Part shown: in pieces, positions 8,357-19,356 of the stretch
How the letters are laid out: the number at the start of each line of letters is the position of its first letter
How positions within the stretch are numbered: position 1 is the first letter of the stretch
Source of the DNA: DSWT01 sp035415725
GTDB taxonomy: Bacteria; Chloroflexota; Anaerolineae; B4-G1; SLSP01
Assembly: GCA_035415725.1 (NCBI GenBank)
Contig: DAOOGN010000010.1
Coordinates: 1-58,444 of the forward strand
DNA length: 58,444 bases
Direction: 5' to 3'
The notes under the pieces: model-generated
Database searches by the model: none
What the model saw: the letters and a program-made list of their open reading frames with translations, nothing else
What the model was told of the DNA's origin: nothing
Made by a program: the position numbers and the translations under genes

Positions 8357-8455
8357 CGTTTGCTCGAAAAGAATGCTGGAAAGAAACATGGAACGTCCCA
8401 AAGTCGAAGAGGCGGCTGATTCCCAGGTTAAAGACTATCCCCCTTCCGTTAGCCA

Positions 8456-8574
8456 GGCGCGGAACGGCTCGCCCGCGCGGAGCGGATCGCCGCTTGAAGC
8501 GGATCGCCAGATCCGCGGTTCTTGCGCGCTATGCCGGGGCAAGCATTCATTGGGGAACTATTTGTGCCGCGTAG
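8456..8574 (+). mobile_element. MITE-like element family B, copy 2 (degenerate)
   Basis: It shares CGTTAGCCA, GCGGATCGCCAGATCCGCGG, the TTGCGCGCTATGCCGGG region and GGGGAACTATTTGTGCCGCG with copies 1 and 3. It has a partial internal duplication of GCGGATCGCC, lacks the second hairpin, and both terminal repeats are eroded. It lies between the two family C elements. Confidence 0.6.
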
Positions 8575-8610
8575 GATGAGAGTAGAAACGTGAGGCATGG
8601 AGAATATCTT

Positions 8611-8708
8611 AGGACTTACGCAAATTTCTGTTTGTAGTGACGGCTTTAGCCGTTCTTAGCACTACAAATCCTCCGCCGCTTGATTCGAGCCAGACTTGCG
8701 TAAGTCCT
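8611..8708 (+). mobile_element. MITE-like element family C, copy 2 (98 bp)
   Basis: The ends AGGACTTACGCAA and TTGCGTAAGTCCT form a perfect 13-bp terminal inverted repeat. The internal GTAGTG/CACTAC pair and the ACGGCTTTAGCCGT palindrome are kept. It ends 39 bp before the oxidoreductase start codon, so it may supply or disturb that gene's leader. Confidence 0.82.
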
Positions 8709-8747
8709 GATCTATCTCATCGCGGATCATGCCTTACAGAGGTGTAT

Positions 8748-10019
8748 ATGAAAACAACTTATGACGTTATCGTTATCGGCAGTGGGCCCGGCGGATTGGC
8801 GGCGGCGATTGCGGCCAGGCAGGGCGGGGCGGACGATGTGCTTGTCCTCGAACGCGACGTTGAACTGGGCGGCATTCTGTTGCAATGTATCCACAACGGC
8901 TTCGGTGTGGAGACTTTCAAAGAAGACCTGCCCGGCCCCAGCTACGCTCAGCGGTTTGTGGATGAAGCCAAGGCCATCGGCGTCGATTATCTCCTGGATA
9001 CGATGGTGCTGGACGTGACCGCGGAGCGGCGAATGATTGTAACCAGTGGACGCATGGGGCTGATAGAATTGCAGGCACGGGCGATCATCATGGCGATGGG
9101 CTGCCGCGAGCGCACCCGCGCGCAAATTCGGATCCCCGGCCCACGGCCGGCAGGCGTCTACACGGCGGGCACGGCGCAACGCTGGGTCAACGTCGAAGGC
9201 TACATGCCCGGCAAACGCTTCGTCATCCTCGGCTCCGGCGACATCGGCATGATCATGGCGCGGCGGCTCACCTTCGAGGGTGCACAAGTCGCGGGCGTAC
9301 TTGAAGTGATGCCCTATCTCACCGGGCTGAGCCGCAACTACGTCCAATGCTTGCTCGATTTCGACATCCCGCTGCATCTGTCGCACACCGTCAAGCGCAT
9401 CATCGGCAGGAATCGCGTGGAGGCCGTCGAGTCGGTGGCGGTGGACGAACGCTGGCAGCCTATCCCCGGCACCGAGGAAATCATCCCCTGCGACACGCTA
9501 CTGCTCTCTGTGGGTCTCATCCCGGAGAACGAGCTGTCGCTCAAAGCGGGGGTGGCGCTCGATCCCGTCACCGGCGGGCCGTATGTGGACGACGGTTTCC
9601 AGACGACTGTCCCCGGTATCTATGCCGCCGGCAACGTTGTCCACGTCTACGATCTGGTGGACTGGGTCACACAGGCAGGTAAGATCGCAGGGAAGCGAGC
9701 GGCCCAGCAAGTCACGAATCACGTATCACGGACGACGAATGACGTGCTGACGAAGGCCGGGGAGAACGTGCGCTACGTCGTGCCGCATAAAGTCAATCCG
9801 GAGACGCTCACGGAGGATAATGTGATGCTGCAAATGCGGGTGACGCGCCCGTTGGAACAACCTGTGTGCGTCGAAGTGTTCGACGGCGAGACGTTGATCA
9901 CCCGGAAGAACGAGCGCTATGCCCGTCCCGGCGAGATGGTCAACATCACCTTGCGCGGGCGCGACTACGATGCCGTGCGCGCTGCCGAAAAACTCACCGT
10001 GCAAATCGTACCGCGTTAA
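8748..10019 (+). CDS. NAD(P)/FAD-dependent oxidoreductase, partner type of GlpA-like dehydrogenases
   Basis: A 423-residue flavoprotein with an N-terminal FAD site (GSGPGGLAAA, 11-20) and a central NAD(P) site (FVILGSGDIGM, near 155-165). It also shows GGILLQCIHNGFG, MGCRERTRAQIRIPG and a C-terminal AAGNVVHVYDLVDW. This is the pattern of the oxidoreductase usually encoded with a GlpA-like glycerol-3-phosphate dehydrogenase and a DUF1667 protein. The DUF1667 partner is at 11081, but no GlpA-like gene is present. ATG 8748 starts the conserved block. Near residues 322-337 the DNA is a low-complexity string of ACGAATCACG-type units, perhaps a small in-frame insertion. Confidence 0.85.
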   Translation: MKTTYDVIVIGSGPGGLAAAIAARQGGADDVLVLERDVELGGILLQCIHNGFGVETFKEDLPGPSYAQRFVDEAKAIGVDYLLDTMVLDVTAERRMIVTSGRMGLIELQARAIIMAMGCRERTRAQIRIPGPRPAGVYTAGTAQRWVNVEGYMPGKRFVILGSGDIGMIMARRLTFEGAQVAGVLEVMPYLTGLSRNYVQCLLDFDIPLHLSHTVKRIIGRNRVEAVESVAVDERWQPIPGTEEIIPCDTLLLSVGLIPENELSLKAGVALDPVTGGPYVDDGFQTTVPGIYAAGNVVHVYDLVDWVTQAGKIAGKRAAQQVTNHVSRTTNDVLTKAGENVRYVVPHKVNPETLTEDNVMLQMRVTRPLEQPVCVEVFDGETLITRKNERYARPGEMVNITLRGRDYDAVRAAEKLTVQIVPR

Positions 10020-10088
10020 GGCCAACTATTTGACTATCCGATTGACGACTATCCGACTCATAACAATCAGATTTTTCAGGAGATTACT

Positions 10089-10946
10089 ATGACCGCAACC
10101 TTTACTCTCAGTGCTTTTGGCGACGAAATTGCCCCGGATTTGGAAGAACAATTGACGACGCTCAACAATTTGGGCATCGGCGGACTGGACCTGCGCGGCG
10201 CGTGGGGCAAGAACGTCGTGCGGCTGGAGGACGCCGATCTGGCGCAGGTTGTGAAGCTGTGCCATGCCCATAACGTCCACGTGGCCTGCCTGGGCAGTCC
10301 CATCGGCAAGTCACCTATCACGGAACCGCTCGATGCCGAGATCAACAACCTGACCCGCCTCTTCGAGATCGGTGAGATTGTCGGTTGCCGCCGCGTGCGC
10401 CTGTTCTCCTTCTACCCCCCTGATACCAGCACCAACGCCCATTACGACGACTATGTTGCCGAGGCCACGGCACGTCTGGCAAAGCTGACCGCAATGGCGG
10501 AGCGCGAAGGCTTCGTCCTGCTGCTCGAAAACGAGAAGGACATCGTCACCGACACACTGGCGCGTTGTGAGGCCGTCGTCAAAGCGATTAACAACCCGCA
10601 CCTGCGCTTCTTGTGGGACTCGGCGAACTTTGTCCAGGTAGGCGAGGCGCGCGTCGTCGAGCGCGGCTGGCCGAGGGTCGGCGATCTCATCGGCTACGTC
10701 CACATCAAGGACGCGGTGCTCGCCGATGGACACGTCGTCCCCGCCGGGGAAGGCGACGGACAACTGCCGCTCCTGCTGACGCATCTCAAGGCCGCCGGCT
10801 ATCAGGGGGTGCTCGCGTTGGAGCCGCATCTTAAGATCGCCGGGCGCAGTGCCGGCTTCAGCGGCGCAGAGGGGATGAAAATCGCCGTCACCGCACTGCG
10901 CAAAATTATGGCCGAAACCGGCTGCATCGAAACAAAATTGCTTTAG
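10089..10946 (+). CDS. Sugar phosphate isomerase/epimerase, xylose-isomerase-like TIM barrel
   Basis: A 285-residue member of the AP-endonuclease-family-2 TIM-barrel group, which includes sugar isomerases, epimerases and inosose dehydratases. Probable metal ligands lie in LLLENEKD, FLWDSANF, GYVHIKDA and ALEPHL, the usual Glu-Asp-His-Glu set. ATG 10089 follows TTTTCAGGAGATTACT. The leader holds two copies of GACTATCCGA, also found before two other genes in the window. Its position between the oxidoreductase and DUF1667 genes suggests a shared sugar or polyol catabolic role; the substrate is not known. Confidence 0.82.
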   Translation: MTATFTLSAFGDEIAPDLEEQLTTLNNLGIGGLDLRGAWGKNVVRLEDADLAQVVKLCHAHNVHVACLGSPIGKSPITEPLDAEINNLTRLFEIGEIVGCRRVRLFSFYPPDTSTNAHYDDYVAEATARLAKLTAMAEREGFVLLLENEKDIVTDTLARCEAVVKAINNPHLRFLWDSANFVQVGEARVVERGWPRVGDLIGYVHIKDAVLADGHVVPAGEGDGQLPLLLTHLKAAGYQGVLALEPHLKIAGRSAGFSGAEGMKIAVTALRKIMAETGCIETKLL

Positions 10947-11052
10947 TTTTTGCCACGGATGACACGGATTGCACTGATTTTTTATACTTGGTGCGTCAAT
11001 CCGTGAAATTTGGCCGGTTGCTTATTTCGACCCCATGAAATCCTGAAGCACC
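10947..11052 (+). repeat. Dispersed repeat family A, copy 2 (left end missing)
   Basis: It matches copies 1 and 3 from GCCACGGATGACAC through the TTTTTTATAC centre, the GTCAATCCGTGAAAT arm and CGACCCCATGAAATCCTGAAGCACC. The GGTTCT...GGGACTTGGCGTGGT left end is missing. It separates the sugar phosphate isomerase gene from the DUF1667 gene and overlaps the latter's leader. Confidence 0.65.
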
Positions 11053-11080
11053 AAATCCGTTGACATTTCAGGAGAGCGCT

Positions 11081-11488
11081 ATGCCCATAACCGAGAAAAT
11101 GATCTGCATCACCTGCCCGATGGGGTGTTCCATAGAAGTGACCCACGAGGGTCAGACGCTGCTCAATGTGGAGGGCAACAACTGTCCGCGCGGTGCCGAA
11201 TACGTGCGCCGCGAGTTGACCGATCCACGGCGCATGGCGGCGACGACGGTGCGCGTGAAGGGCGGCATCCACCCGCTGGTGCCGGTCTACACCGCGCAAC
11301 CATTTCCTAAGCCACGCCTCTTCGAGCTGTTGGAAGTGCTGCGCCGGGTGGAACTCGAAGCGCCCGTGGCGCTGGGCCAGGTCGTGTTGGCGAATGCCCT
11401 GGACACCGGCATCGACATCCTCGCCAGCCGTGAGATGCCCAAAGCAAACCCGGCGCAGGACACAAATTCCCGCTGTCCTGCGTTGTGA
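11081..11488 (+). CDS. DUF1667 domain protein, probable iron-sulfur partner of the FAD oxidoreductase
   Basis: A 135-residue protein with C9-x2-C12-x3-C16 (MICITCPMGCSIEV) and C35 in NNCPRGAEY, the cysteine pattern of DUF1667. The family is encoded with GlpA-like and FAD/NAD oxidoreductases and is thought to carry a redox cofactor in that complex. ATG 11081 follows TTTCAGGAGAGCG. The last 25 residues (ANPAQDTNSRCPAL) are unlike the family and may be extra. Here it is about 1 kb away from its oxidoreductase partner. Confidence 0.82.
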   Translation: MPITEKMICITCPMGCSIEVTHEGQTLLNVEGNNCPRGAEYVRRELTDPRRMAATTVRVKGGIHPLVPVYTAQPFPKPRLFELLEVLRRVELEAPVALGQVVLANALDTGIDILASREMPKANPAQDTNSRCPAL

Positions 11489-11530
11489 ACCTGGTGTGCT
11501 CTGGGGCTATTTTCAGAGGAGGAGAAATCT

Positions 11531-12562
11531 GTGAAGGGTATTTCGCATTTCGTTACGGGTGTCGCCATTGCCACTTTCTTCCCCGCTGTGGTGCGCGCGG
11601 GAGGAACGGGTTCGCTTTTGCCGGTGCTCGGCGGCATTGGCGGCATTCTGCCCGATACGATTGACTTCAAATTTGCCCGCTATTGGGAAAAATTCGACGT
11701 CGAGATTGATCCCGGCCCGGAACCGGACCCGGCGGTAATGGCCGATACCCTGGTTGCAGCGATGCAGCAAGCCTACACCTCAGGAACCGACTGTAACCTC
11801 ATCGCCCATACCATGCGCGTCGGACCGGACCTCTGGCGCGAGTACGCCATCCGCTTCATCCCCGCTAGCGATGAAATCAGCGTGCGGATTGGGCCGTTGG
11901 TCAACACCGGGCAGGTCCCCTATGCCGGTTCGGAAATCGCCGGGGTGCAGGAAGTGCGCCGTAAAGTGGGCGTACCCATCAGCAACACTTACAGCGAGGA
12001 ATACAAGGTCAATATCTTTTCTGGTCCGACATTTCGCTTTGCCCGCGAGGGCGACAGGTTGGCAGTGCACTTTCTCGACTGGCACCATCGTTGGACGCAT
12101 AGCCTTGTTCTGGCGTTGGGCGTGGGGCTGTTGATGGGGCTGCTCGTGGGCCTGTTGAGCGGCGATTGGACTGTAGCGGGGTGGGGGGGGATGGTTACCT
12201 GGTGGGGTTACAGTGGCCATGTCCTGGAGGACCAACTGGGGCACATGGGCAGTAACCTTTTCTGGCCGCTCACGAAAAAGCGTATTCCTGGCCCAGGGCT
12301 GATCCACGCCGGTGACGCCATCCCCAATTTTCTGACAGTATGGACTTCGTTAGCGTTGATCCTTTTCAATCTGGATCGCTTTTCTACCCAGCCACGGTTG
12401 CCACAAGGACCTTATCTGCTGGGGAGCCTGGGAATCCCATGGCTGCTTTTGGGGGGCGCTTACATTCTGCAGAAACTGCGTGCGCCGCAGGGTTCACTGT
12501 CCGCCGCAGCGTTGGAACAGGCGGAGCGGATTGCCGAAGTCGAGAAGGTGGAGGTGGCGTAA
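11531..12562 (+). CDS. Membrane-bound metal-dependent hydrolase, YdjM/DUF457-like, with a large insertion
   Basis: The N-terminal MKGISHFVTGVAIATFFP and GGILPDTIDF (residues 1-45), then DWHHRWTHSLVL (near 184) and a GHVLEDQLGHMGSNLFWPL block, match the histidine/aspartate signature of the YdjM-like inner-membrane hydrolases. In short relatives the LLPD and HRGxTHS motifs are close together. Here about 130 residues separate them, making a 343-residue protein. Four or so membrane segments follow. The start is GTG 11531, with GAGGAGGAG upstream. Substrate unknown. Confidence 0.75.
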   Translation: MKGISHFVTGVAIATFFPAVVRAGGTGSLLPVLGGIGGILPDTIDFKFARYWEKFDVEIDPGPEPDPAVMADTLVAAMQQAYTSGTDCNLIAHTMRVGPDLWREYAIRFIPASDEISVRIGPLVNTGQVPYAGSEIAGVQEVRRKVGVPISNTYSEEYKVNIFSGPTFRFAREGDRLAVHFLDWHHRWTHSLVLALGVGLLMGLLVGLLSGDWTVAGWGGMVTWWGYSGHVLEDQLGHMGSNLFWPLTKKRIPGPGLIHAGDAIPNFLTVWTSLALILFNLDRFSTQPRLPQGPYLLGSLGIPWLLLGGAYILQKLRAPQGSLSAAALEQAERIAEVEKVEVA

Positions 12563-12672
12563 GAGGAAAAATGATCGCTGCCGCGACCCCTGCTGGCGGC
12601 GGGCGCAGGGCTGATGTTCTGGAAGGGGTAAGCCTTCCTGGCCGGGTCACTGGCAATTAAGGCATTCTGCGG

Positions 12673-12678
12673 TAAAAT
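12673..12678 (+). promoter_or_regulatory. Possible -10 element upstream of the LysM lipoprotein
   Basis: TAAAAT preceded by GCGG, with a weak CTGGCA at 12650-12655 (17-bp spacing). The same GCGGTAAAAT string precedes the dus gene at 46550. If it is used, transcription would begin near 12685, so the first ATG of the lipoprotein frame could not be a leadered start. Confidence 0.35.
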
Positions 12679-12684
12679 TTGCTC

Positions 12685-13800
12685 ATGCTTGGTGCGGGTC
12701 TGTTGTGGAGAAGGGAGAGCGATCAACGGGATGACGGCGGAGTTTGTGAAGAGGATGACGCCGGAAACGCTTGGCCCACATCTCATCCCCTTTCCGGCCC
12801 ATGGAAACGACGGATTGGGAGAGGCTGGCTGCTCCTGACGCTCTTTTTAGCGGCTTGTGATGCGGTAGTGACCCCTCCCCCCACGCCGACCGCTTTGCCC
12901 ACTGCCACGCCGCGGATACGGGTTACGGCGACGCTTGTTCCCGGCGCTTTTTTGACGCCTATTCCACCGACGGCTACCTGGACACCCTCACCTACTCCTA
13001 CACCGGTGATTCATGTTGTGGCGCAAGGGGACACCCTGTTCGGCATTGCCCTGGAGTACGGTGTGAGTGTAGATGCGCTGGCCCAGGTCAACGGGATTGA
13101 CTTGTCACAATATCTGCACATTGGGCAGACGTTGATCATTCCCCTGGGCACGGAAGAGGAAGCGGACGCCATGGGAATCGCAGTCCCTGTTGGAAATATG
13201 ATTCTGGCGACGCCCACACCACTGCCGCTGGAAATCCGCGGCGTGGCCCTTTACCAGACGCCGGTGGGAGGGGTATGGTGCATGGGGGAAGTCGTCAACA
13301 CGACCGACACGCCGGTGACCAATTTGCAGGTGCAGGTCACGCTGGTGGCGCATGACGGCACGCCACTGCTGGCGAATGTGGCATTGGCGGCGGCGGATTA
13401 TCTGGCGCCGGCGGGGCGGGCGCCCTTTGCCGTCCTTTTCAAGACGCCGCCCACCGGTTATGCCGATGTGCGGGTGAGTCTGTTGCGGGGTGAAACCGTG
13501 AGTGCAATCACCGCCGGCTTCGTCCCCCTGGATGTCCTCCACACCGACGGGGCCGTTTCCGGCCCTCAATATCGCGTCAGTGGACAACTGGTCAACAACA
13601 GCGGCGCGCCGGTGCGTCGCCTTGCGGTCGTTGTGACCCTGTATGACCGCGAGGACAGAGTTACCGGTTACCGGCAAATGGCCTCCGATCCAGAGGTCAC
13701 CCTGCCGGCCGGGCAGAGTCAGGAGTTCAAACTTTTGCTGACGCCTCAGGGTTTGGAGCCTCCGGCTTCTTTTCAGGTGCTGGCCTGGGGTATCCGCTAG
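12685..13800 (+). CDS. LysM-domain lipoprotein
   Basis: A secreted, lipid-anchored protein that probably binds cell-wall polysaccharide. A hydrophobic stretch ends in the lipobox LAAC (55-58), with C58 as the acylation site. A Thr/Pro-rich linker (residues 63-107) follows, then one LysM domain (109-153, HVVAQGDTLFGIALEYGV to GQTLIIP), then two FxLyD-like beta-rich segments to the end. The start is uncertain: ATG 12685 gives an unusually long pre-signal region with no ribosome-binding site, and a small frame at 12731-12838 overlaps it. The mature domain call is firm. Confidence 0.78.
   Translation: MLGAGLLWRRESDQRDDGGVCEEDDAGNAWPTSHPLSGPWKRRIGRGWLLLTLFLAACDAVVTPPPTPTALPTATPRIRVTATLVPGAFLTPIPPTATWTPSPTPTPVIHVVAQGDTLFGIALEYGVSVDALAQVNGIDLSQYLHIGQTLIIPLGTEEEADAMGIAVPVGNMILATPTPLPLEIRGVALYQTPVGGVWCMGEVVNTTDTPVTNLQVQVTLVAHDGTPLLANVALAAADYLAPAGRAPFAVLFKTPPTGYADVRVSLLRGETVSAITAGFVPLDVLHTDGAVSGPQYRVSGQLVNNSGAPVRRLAVVVTLYDREDRVTGYRQMASDPEVTLPAGQSQEFKLLLTPQGLEPPASFQVLAWGIR
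12731..12838 (+). CDS. Small overlapping open frame (35 aa), doubtful
   Basis: ATG 12731 has AAGGGAGAG upstream and encodes MTAEFVKRMTPETLGPHLIP and 15 more residues, ending inside the signal-peptide region of the lipoprotein frame. It has a better ribosome-binding site than the lipoprotein itself. It might be a translated leader, or the remains of a different N-terminus if a frameshift is present. No similarity is recognised. Confidence 0.25.
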   Translation: MTAEFVKRMTPETLGPHLIPFPAHGNDGLGEAGCS

Positions 13801-13818
13801 CTGCCAATGGAGGGAGTG

Positions 13819-14460
13819 ATGGAAAATTACTGGAAAATGCGCACCGTCATCGCCTGGCTTTTCCGTCTGGTAGCGCACGTTGAAGTGATGGGCGCGGAGC
13901 ATATTCCTATGGAGGGCGGCTGCCTTCTGGTCCTCAACCACATTAGCCGTCTGGATACGCCCCTGTTGTTGATCGCCTCGCCTCGCCGCATTTATCCGTT
14001 GGTCGCCGACAAATACAAGACCTTCCCCGTTTTCAATTGGCTTCTCGGCATCAGTGAAGCGATTTGGATCAACCGCTCTGAGTTCGACCGCAACGCCTTA
14101 CTGAAGTCGATTGACGTTCTCAAACGGGGCGATGTCCTGGGTATCGCGCCGGAGGGTACGCGCTCTCCGGACGGCGTATTGCGCAAGGCCAAGCCGGGCG
14201 TAGCCTTTTTGGCGGCGCGTACCGGGGCAACCATCGTCCCGGCAGGGATTACCGGAACAGCCTCGATGCTGCACGACTTCTTGCGGCTGCGCCGCATGCA
14301 AATTCGGGTGACGTTTGGGGAGTCGTTCCGGCTGCCAAAGTACGGGCGTTTATCTGCCGACGAATTAGCGGCCGCCACCGATATGATTATGGCACGGGTG
14401 GCGGCGCTCCTCCCGCCGATCTACCGCGGCGTGTATGCTGCCACCACCGCTCAGATTTAA
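13819..14460 (+). CDS. Lysophospholipid acyltransferase, PlsC family
   Basis: A 213-residue enzyme that transfers an acyl chain to lysophosphatidic acid or a similar acceptor at the membrane. Both hallmarks are present: N-H41-ISRL-D46 (HX4D) and PEGTRS at 111-116. A hydrophobic N-terminus (IAWLFRLVAHVEV) anchors it. ATG 13819 has GGAGGG just upstream; ATG 13807 is an alternative four codons earlier. It directly follows the lipoprotein gene and ends before the rpoB promoter. A more divergent relative is at 44847. Confidence 0.88.
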   Translation: MENYWKMRTVIAWLFRLVAHVEVMGAEHIPMEGGCLLVLNHISRLDTPLLLIASPRRIYPLVADKYKTFPVFNWLLGISEAIWINRSEFDRNALLKSIDVLKRGDVLGIAPEGTRSPDGVLRKAKPGVAFLAARTGATIVPAGITGTASMLHDFLRLRRMQIRVTFGESFRLPKYGRLSADELAAATDMIMARVAALLPPIYRGVYAATTAQI

Positions 14461-14473
14461 ATCCAACCGCTTT

Positions 14474-14501
14474 TTGACGCTAGTGAAAGTCATGGTATAA
14501 T
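14474..14501 (+). promoter_or_regulatory. Strong sigma-70-type promoter of rpoB
   Basis: TTGACG (14474-14479), a 16-bp spacer and TATAAT (14496-14501), with TGG directly before the -10. The expected start is near 14508, giving a leader of about 140 nt. The leader contains a perfect TTATCGTC-GT-GACGATAA palindrome at 14532-14549 and a GGAGGGG ribosome-binding site before ATG 14650. The promoter at 18575 is built the same way. Confidence 0.85.
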
Positions 14502-14531
14502 ACTCATTTGCTTATCGCCATTGGACGTTTT

Positions 14532-14549
14532 TTATCGTCGTGACGATAA
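14532..14549 (+). other. Hairpin in the rpoB leader
   Basis: TTATCGTC and GACGATAA pair perfectly over 8 bp, around GT; two closing pairs would be lost to form a real loop. The T-run GTTTTTT precedes it instead of following it, so it is not a terminator in this direction. It may be a regulatory element of the beta-subunit leader. Confidence 0.4.
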
Positions 14550-14649
14550 CATCGTGGCGCGTCTTGTGTAGACGATGCGCGCGCGGTGGGTCAGCCACAG
14601 AAAATGTGTGAGCACAATTATGGCGGCTCCCAGGAGGGGATAGAATAGC

Positions 14650-18549
<3,900 letters not shown>

Positions 18550-18574
18550 GACGGACCGGCACCGGGCGATGGAG

Positions 18575-18602
18575 TTGACGTTTTTTCGCTTTATGGTAGA
18601 AT
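18575..18602 (+). promoter_or_regulatory. Promoter of the rpsL-rpsG-fusA-tuf operon
   Basis: TTGACG (18575-18580), a 16-bp spacer and TAGAAT (18597-18602), preceded by ATGG. Box, spacing and the TGG before -10 match the rpoB promoter at 14474. It lies where rpoC would normally stand. The leader of about 305 nt holds a GGCCATC/GATGGCC hairpin at 18672-18694 and a copy of repeat A. Confidence 0.82.
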
Positions 18603-18671
18603 GCTCCTTCGCAGACGGCAGCAAGAACTCCTGCCATCGACAAGGTGTGTTTTACAATCAACAACGAGGGA

Positions 18672-18694
18672 GGCCATCGCAATCTATGATGGCC
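18672..18694 (+). other. Hairpin in the rpsL leader
   Basis: GGCCATC (18672-18678) pairs with GATGGCC (18688-18694) around a 9-nt loop and is followed by TTCTTC. It could be a weak attenuator in the str operon leader. No known S7 or S12 binding structure was recognised. Confidence 0.4.
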
Positions 18695-18721
18695 TTCTTC
18701 ACTGGAATTATGAAGGTTTTG

Positions 18722-18857
18722 GGTTCTCTGGGACTTGGCGTGGTGCTGAAAAAACGGCTTTGATTTTTGCCACGGATGACACTGATTTTTTATACTTTGC
18801 GTGTCCATCCGTGAAATCTGTGGCTGGTTTTTCGACCCCGCGAAATCTTGAAGAACC
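18722..18857 (+). repeat. Dispersed repeat family A, copy 3 (full length)
   Basis: It begins GGTTCT and ends AGAACC, like copy 1. It has the GGGACTTGGCGTGGT block, the GCCACGGATGACAC and GTGTCCATCCGTG hairpin arms and the CGACCCCGCGAAATCTTGAAGAACC end. It sits inside the transcribed leader of the rpsL operon, about 60 bp before the rpsL start codon. Confidence 0.7.
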
Positions 18858-18914
18858 AGGTTTTGTAACCATAGGCCGATGGTAAATCGGGTAGGTTAAG
18901 GTGAGGAGGAACAA

Positions 18915-19340
18915 GTGCCTACAATTAATCAGTTGATGCGCAAGGGACGCAAACCCAAGCCGCAAAAGGCCAAGTCGCCGGCGTTGCTCTATAACGTCAA
19001 TACAAAGAAAGGTGGCAGACTGACGTCGGCAGGAAACGGCAATCCCCAAAAACGTGGGGTTTGCACCGTGGTGAAGACGACCACGCCGAAAAAGCCGAAC
19101 TCTGCATTGCGGAAGATCGCGCGCGTGCGGTTGTCCAATCGTGTTGAAGTCACGGCCTATATTCCCGGTGAAGGCCACAACCTGCAGGAGCACTCGGTAG
19201 TCCTGGTGCGCGGGGGCCGGGTGAAGGACCTCCCCGGAGTGCGTTATCATATCGTCCGTGGAGCGATGGATGCTACGGGCGTCGATGGTCGCAACCAGCA
19301 GCGTTCTAAATACGGCACCAAGCGTGCGGCAAAGAAGTAG
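18915..19340 (+). CDS. rpsL: 30S ribosomal protein S12
   Basis: The decoding-centre protein of the small subunit. TTTPKKPNSALRK and RGGRVKDLPGVRYHIVRG are intact, including the streptomycin-site lysines. At 141 residues it is longer than the E. coli protein (124). The extra piece is about 17 residues between KSPAL and PQKRGVC (LYNVNTKKGGRLTSAGNGN), of a kind known in Chloroflexota and some other phyla. The start is GTG 18915 after GAGGAGGAAC. First gene of the str operon. Confidence 0.97.
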   Translation: MPTINQLMRKGRKPKPQKAKSPALLYNVNTKKGGRLTSAGNGNPQKRGVCTVVKTTTPKKPNSALRKIARVRLSNRVEVTAYIPGEGHNLQEHSVVLVRGGRVKDLPGVRYHIVRGAMDATGVDGRNQQRSKYGTKRAAKK

Positions 19341-19356
19341 GAGAATGGGGTGAAAT

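Noticed and set aside
8137..8708. GATTCGAGCC in the family C elements as a tRNA T-arm
   Set aside because: No acceptor stem, anticodon arm or CCA-compatible end surrounds it; it is part of the MITE sequence.
7705..8708. CRISPR array
   Set aside because: The repeated units are either tandem without spacers (7705-7744) or MITE copies of 98-143 bp; there is no regular repeat-spacer pattern and no cas gene.
18550..18914. Possible remnant of rpoC
   Set aside because: No segment in any frame resembles the beta-prime subunit; the gap is promoter, leader hairpin and repeat A.
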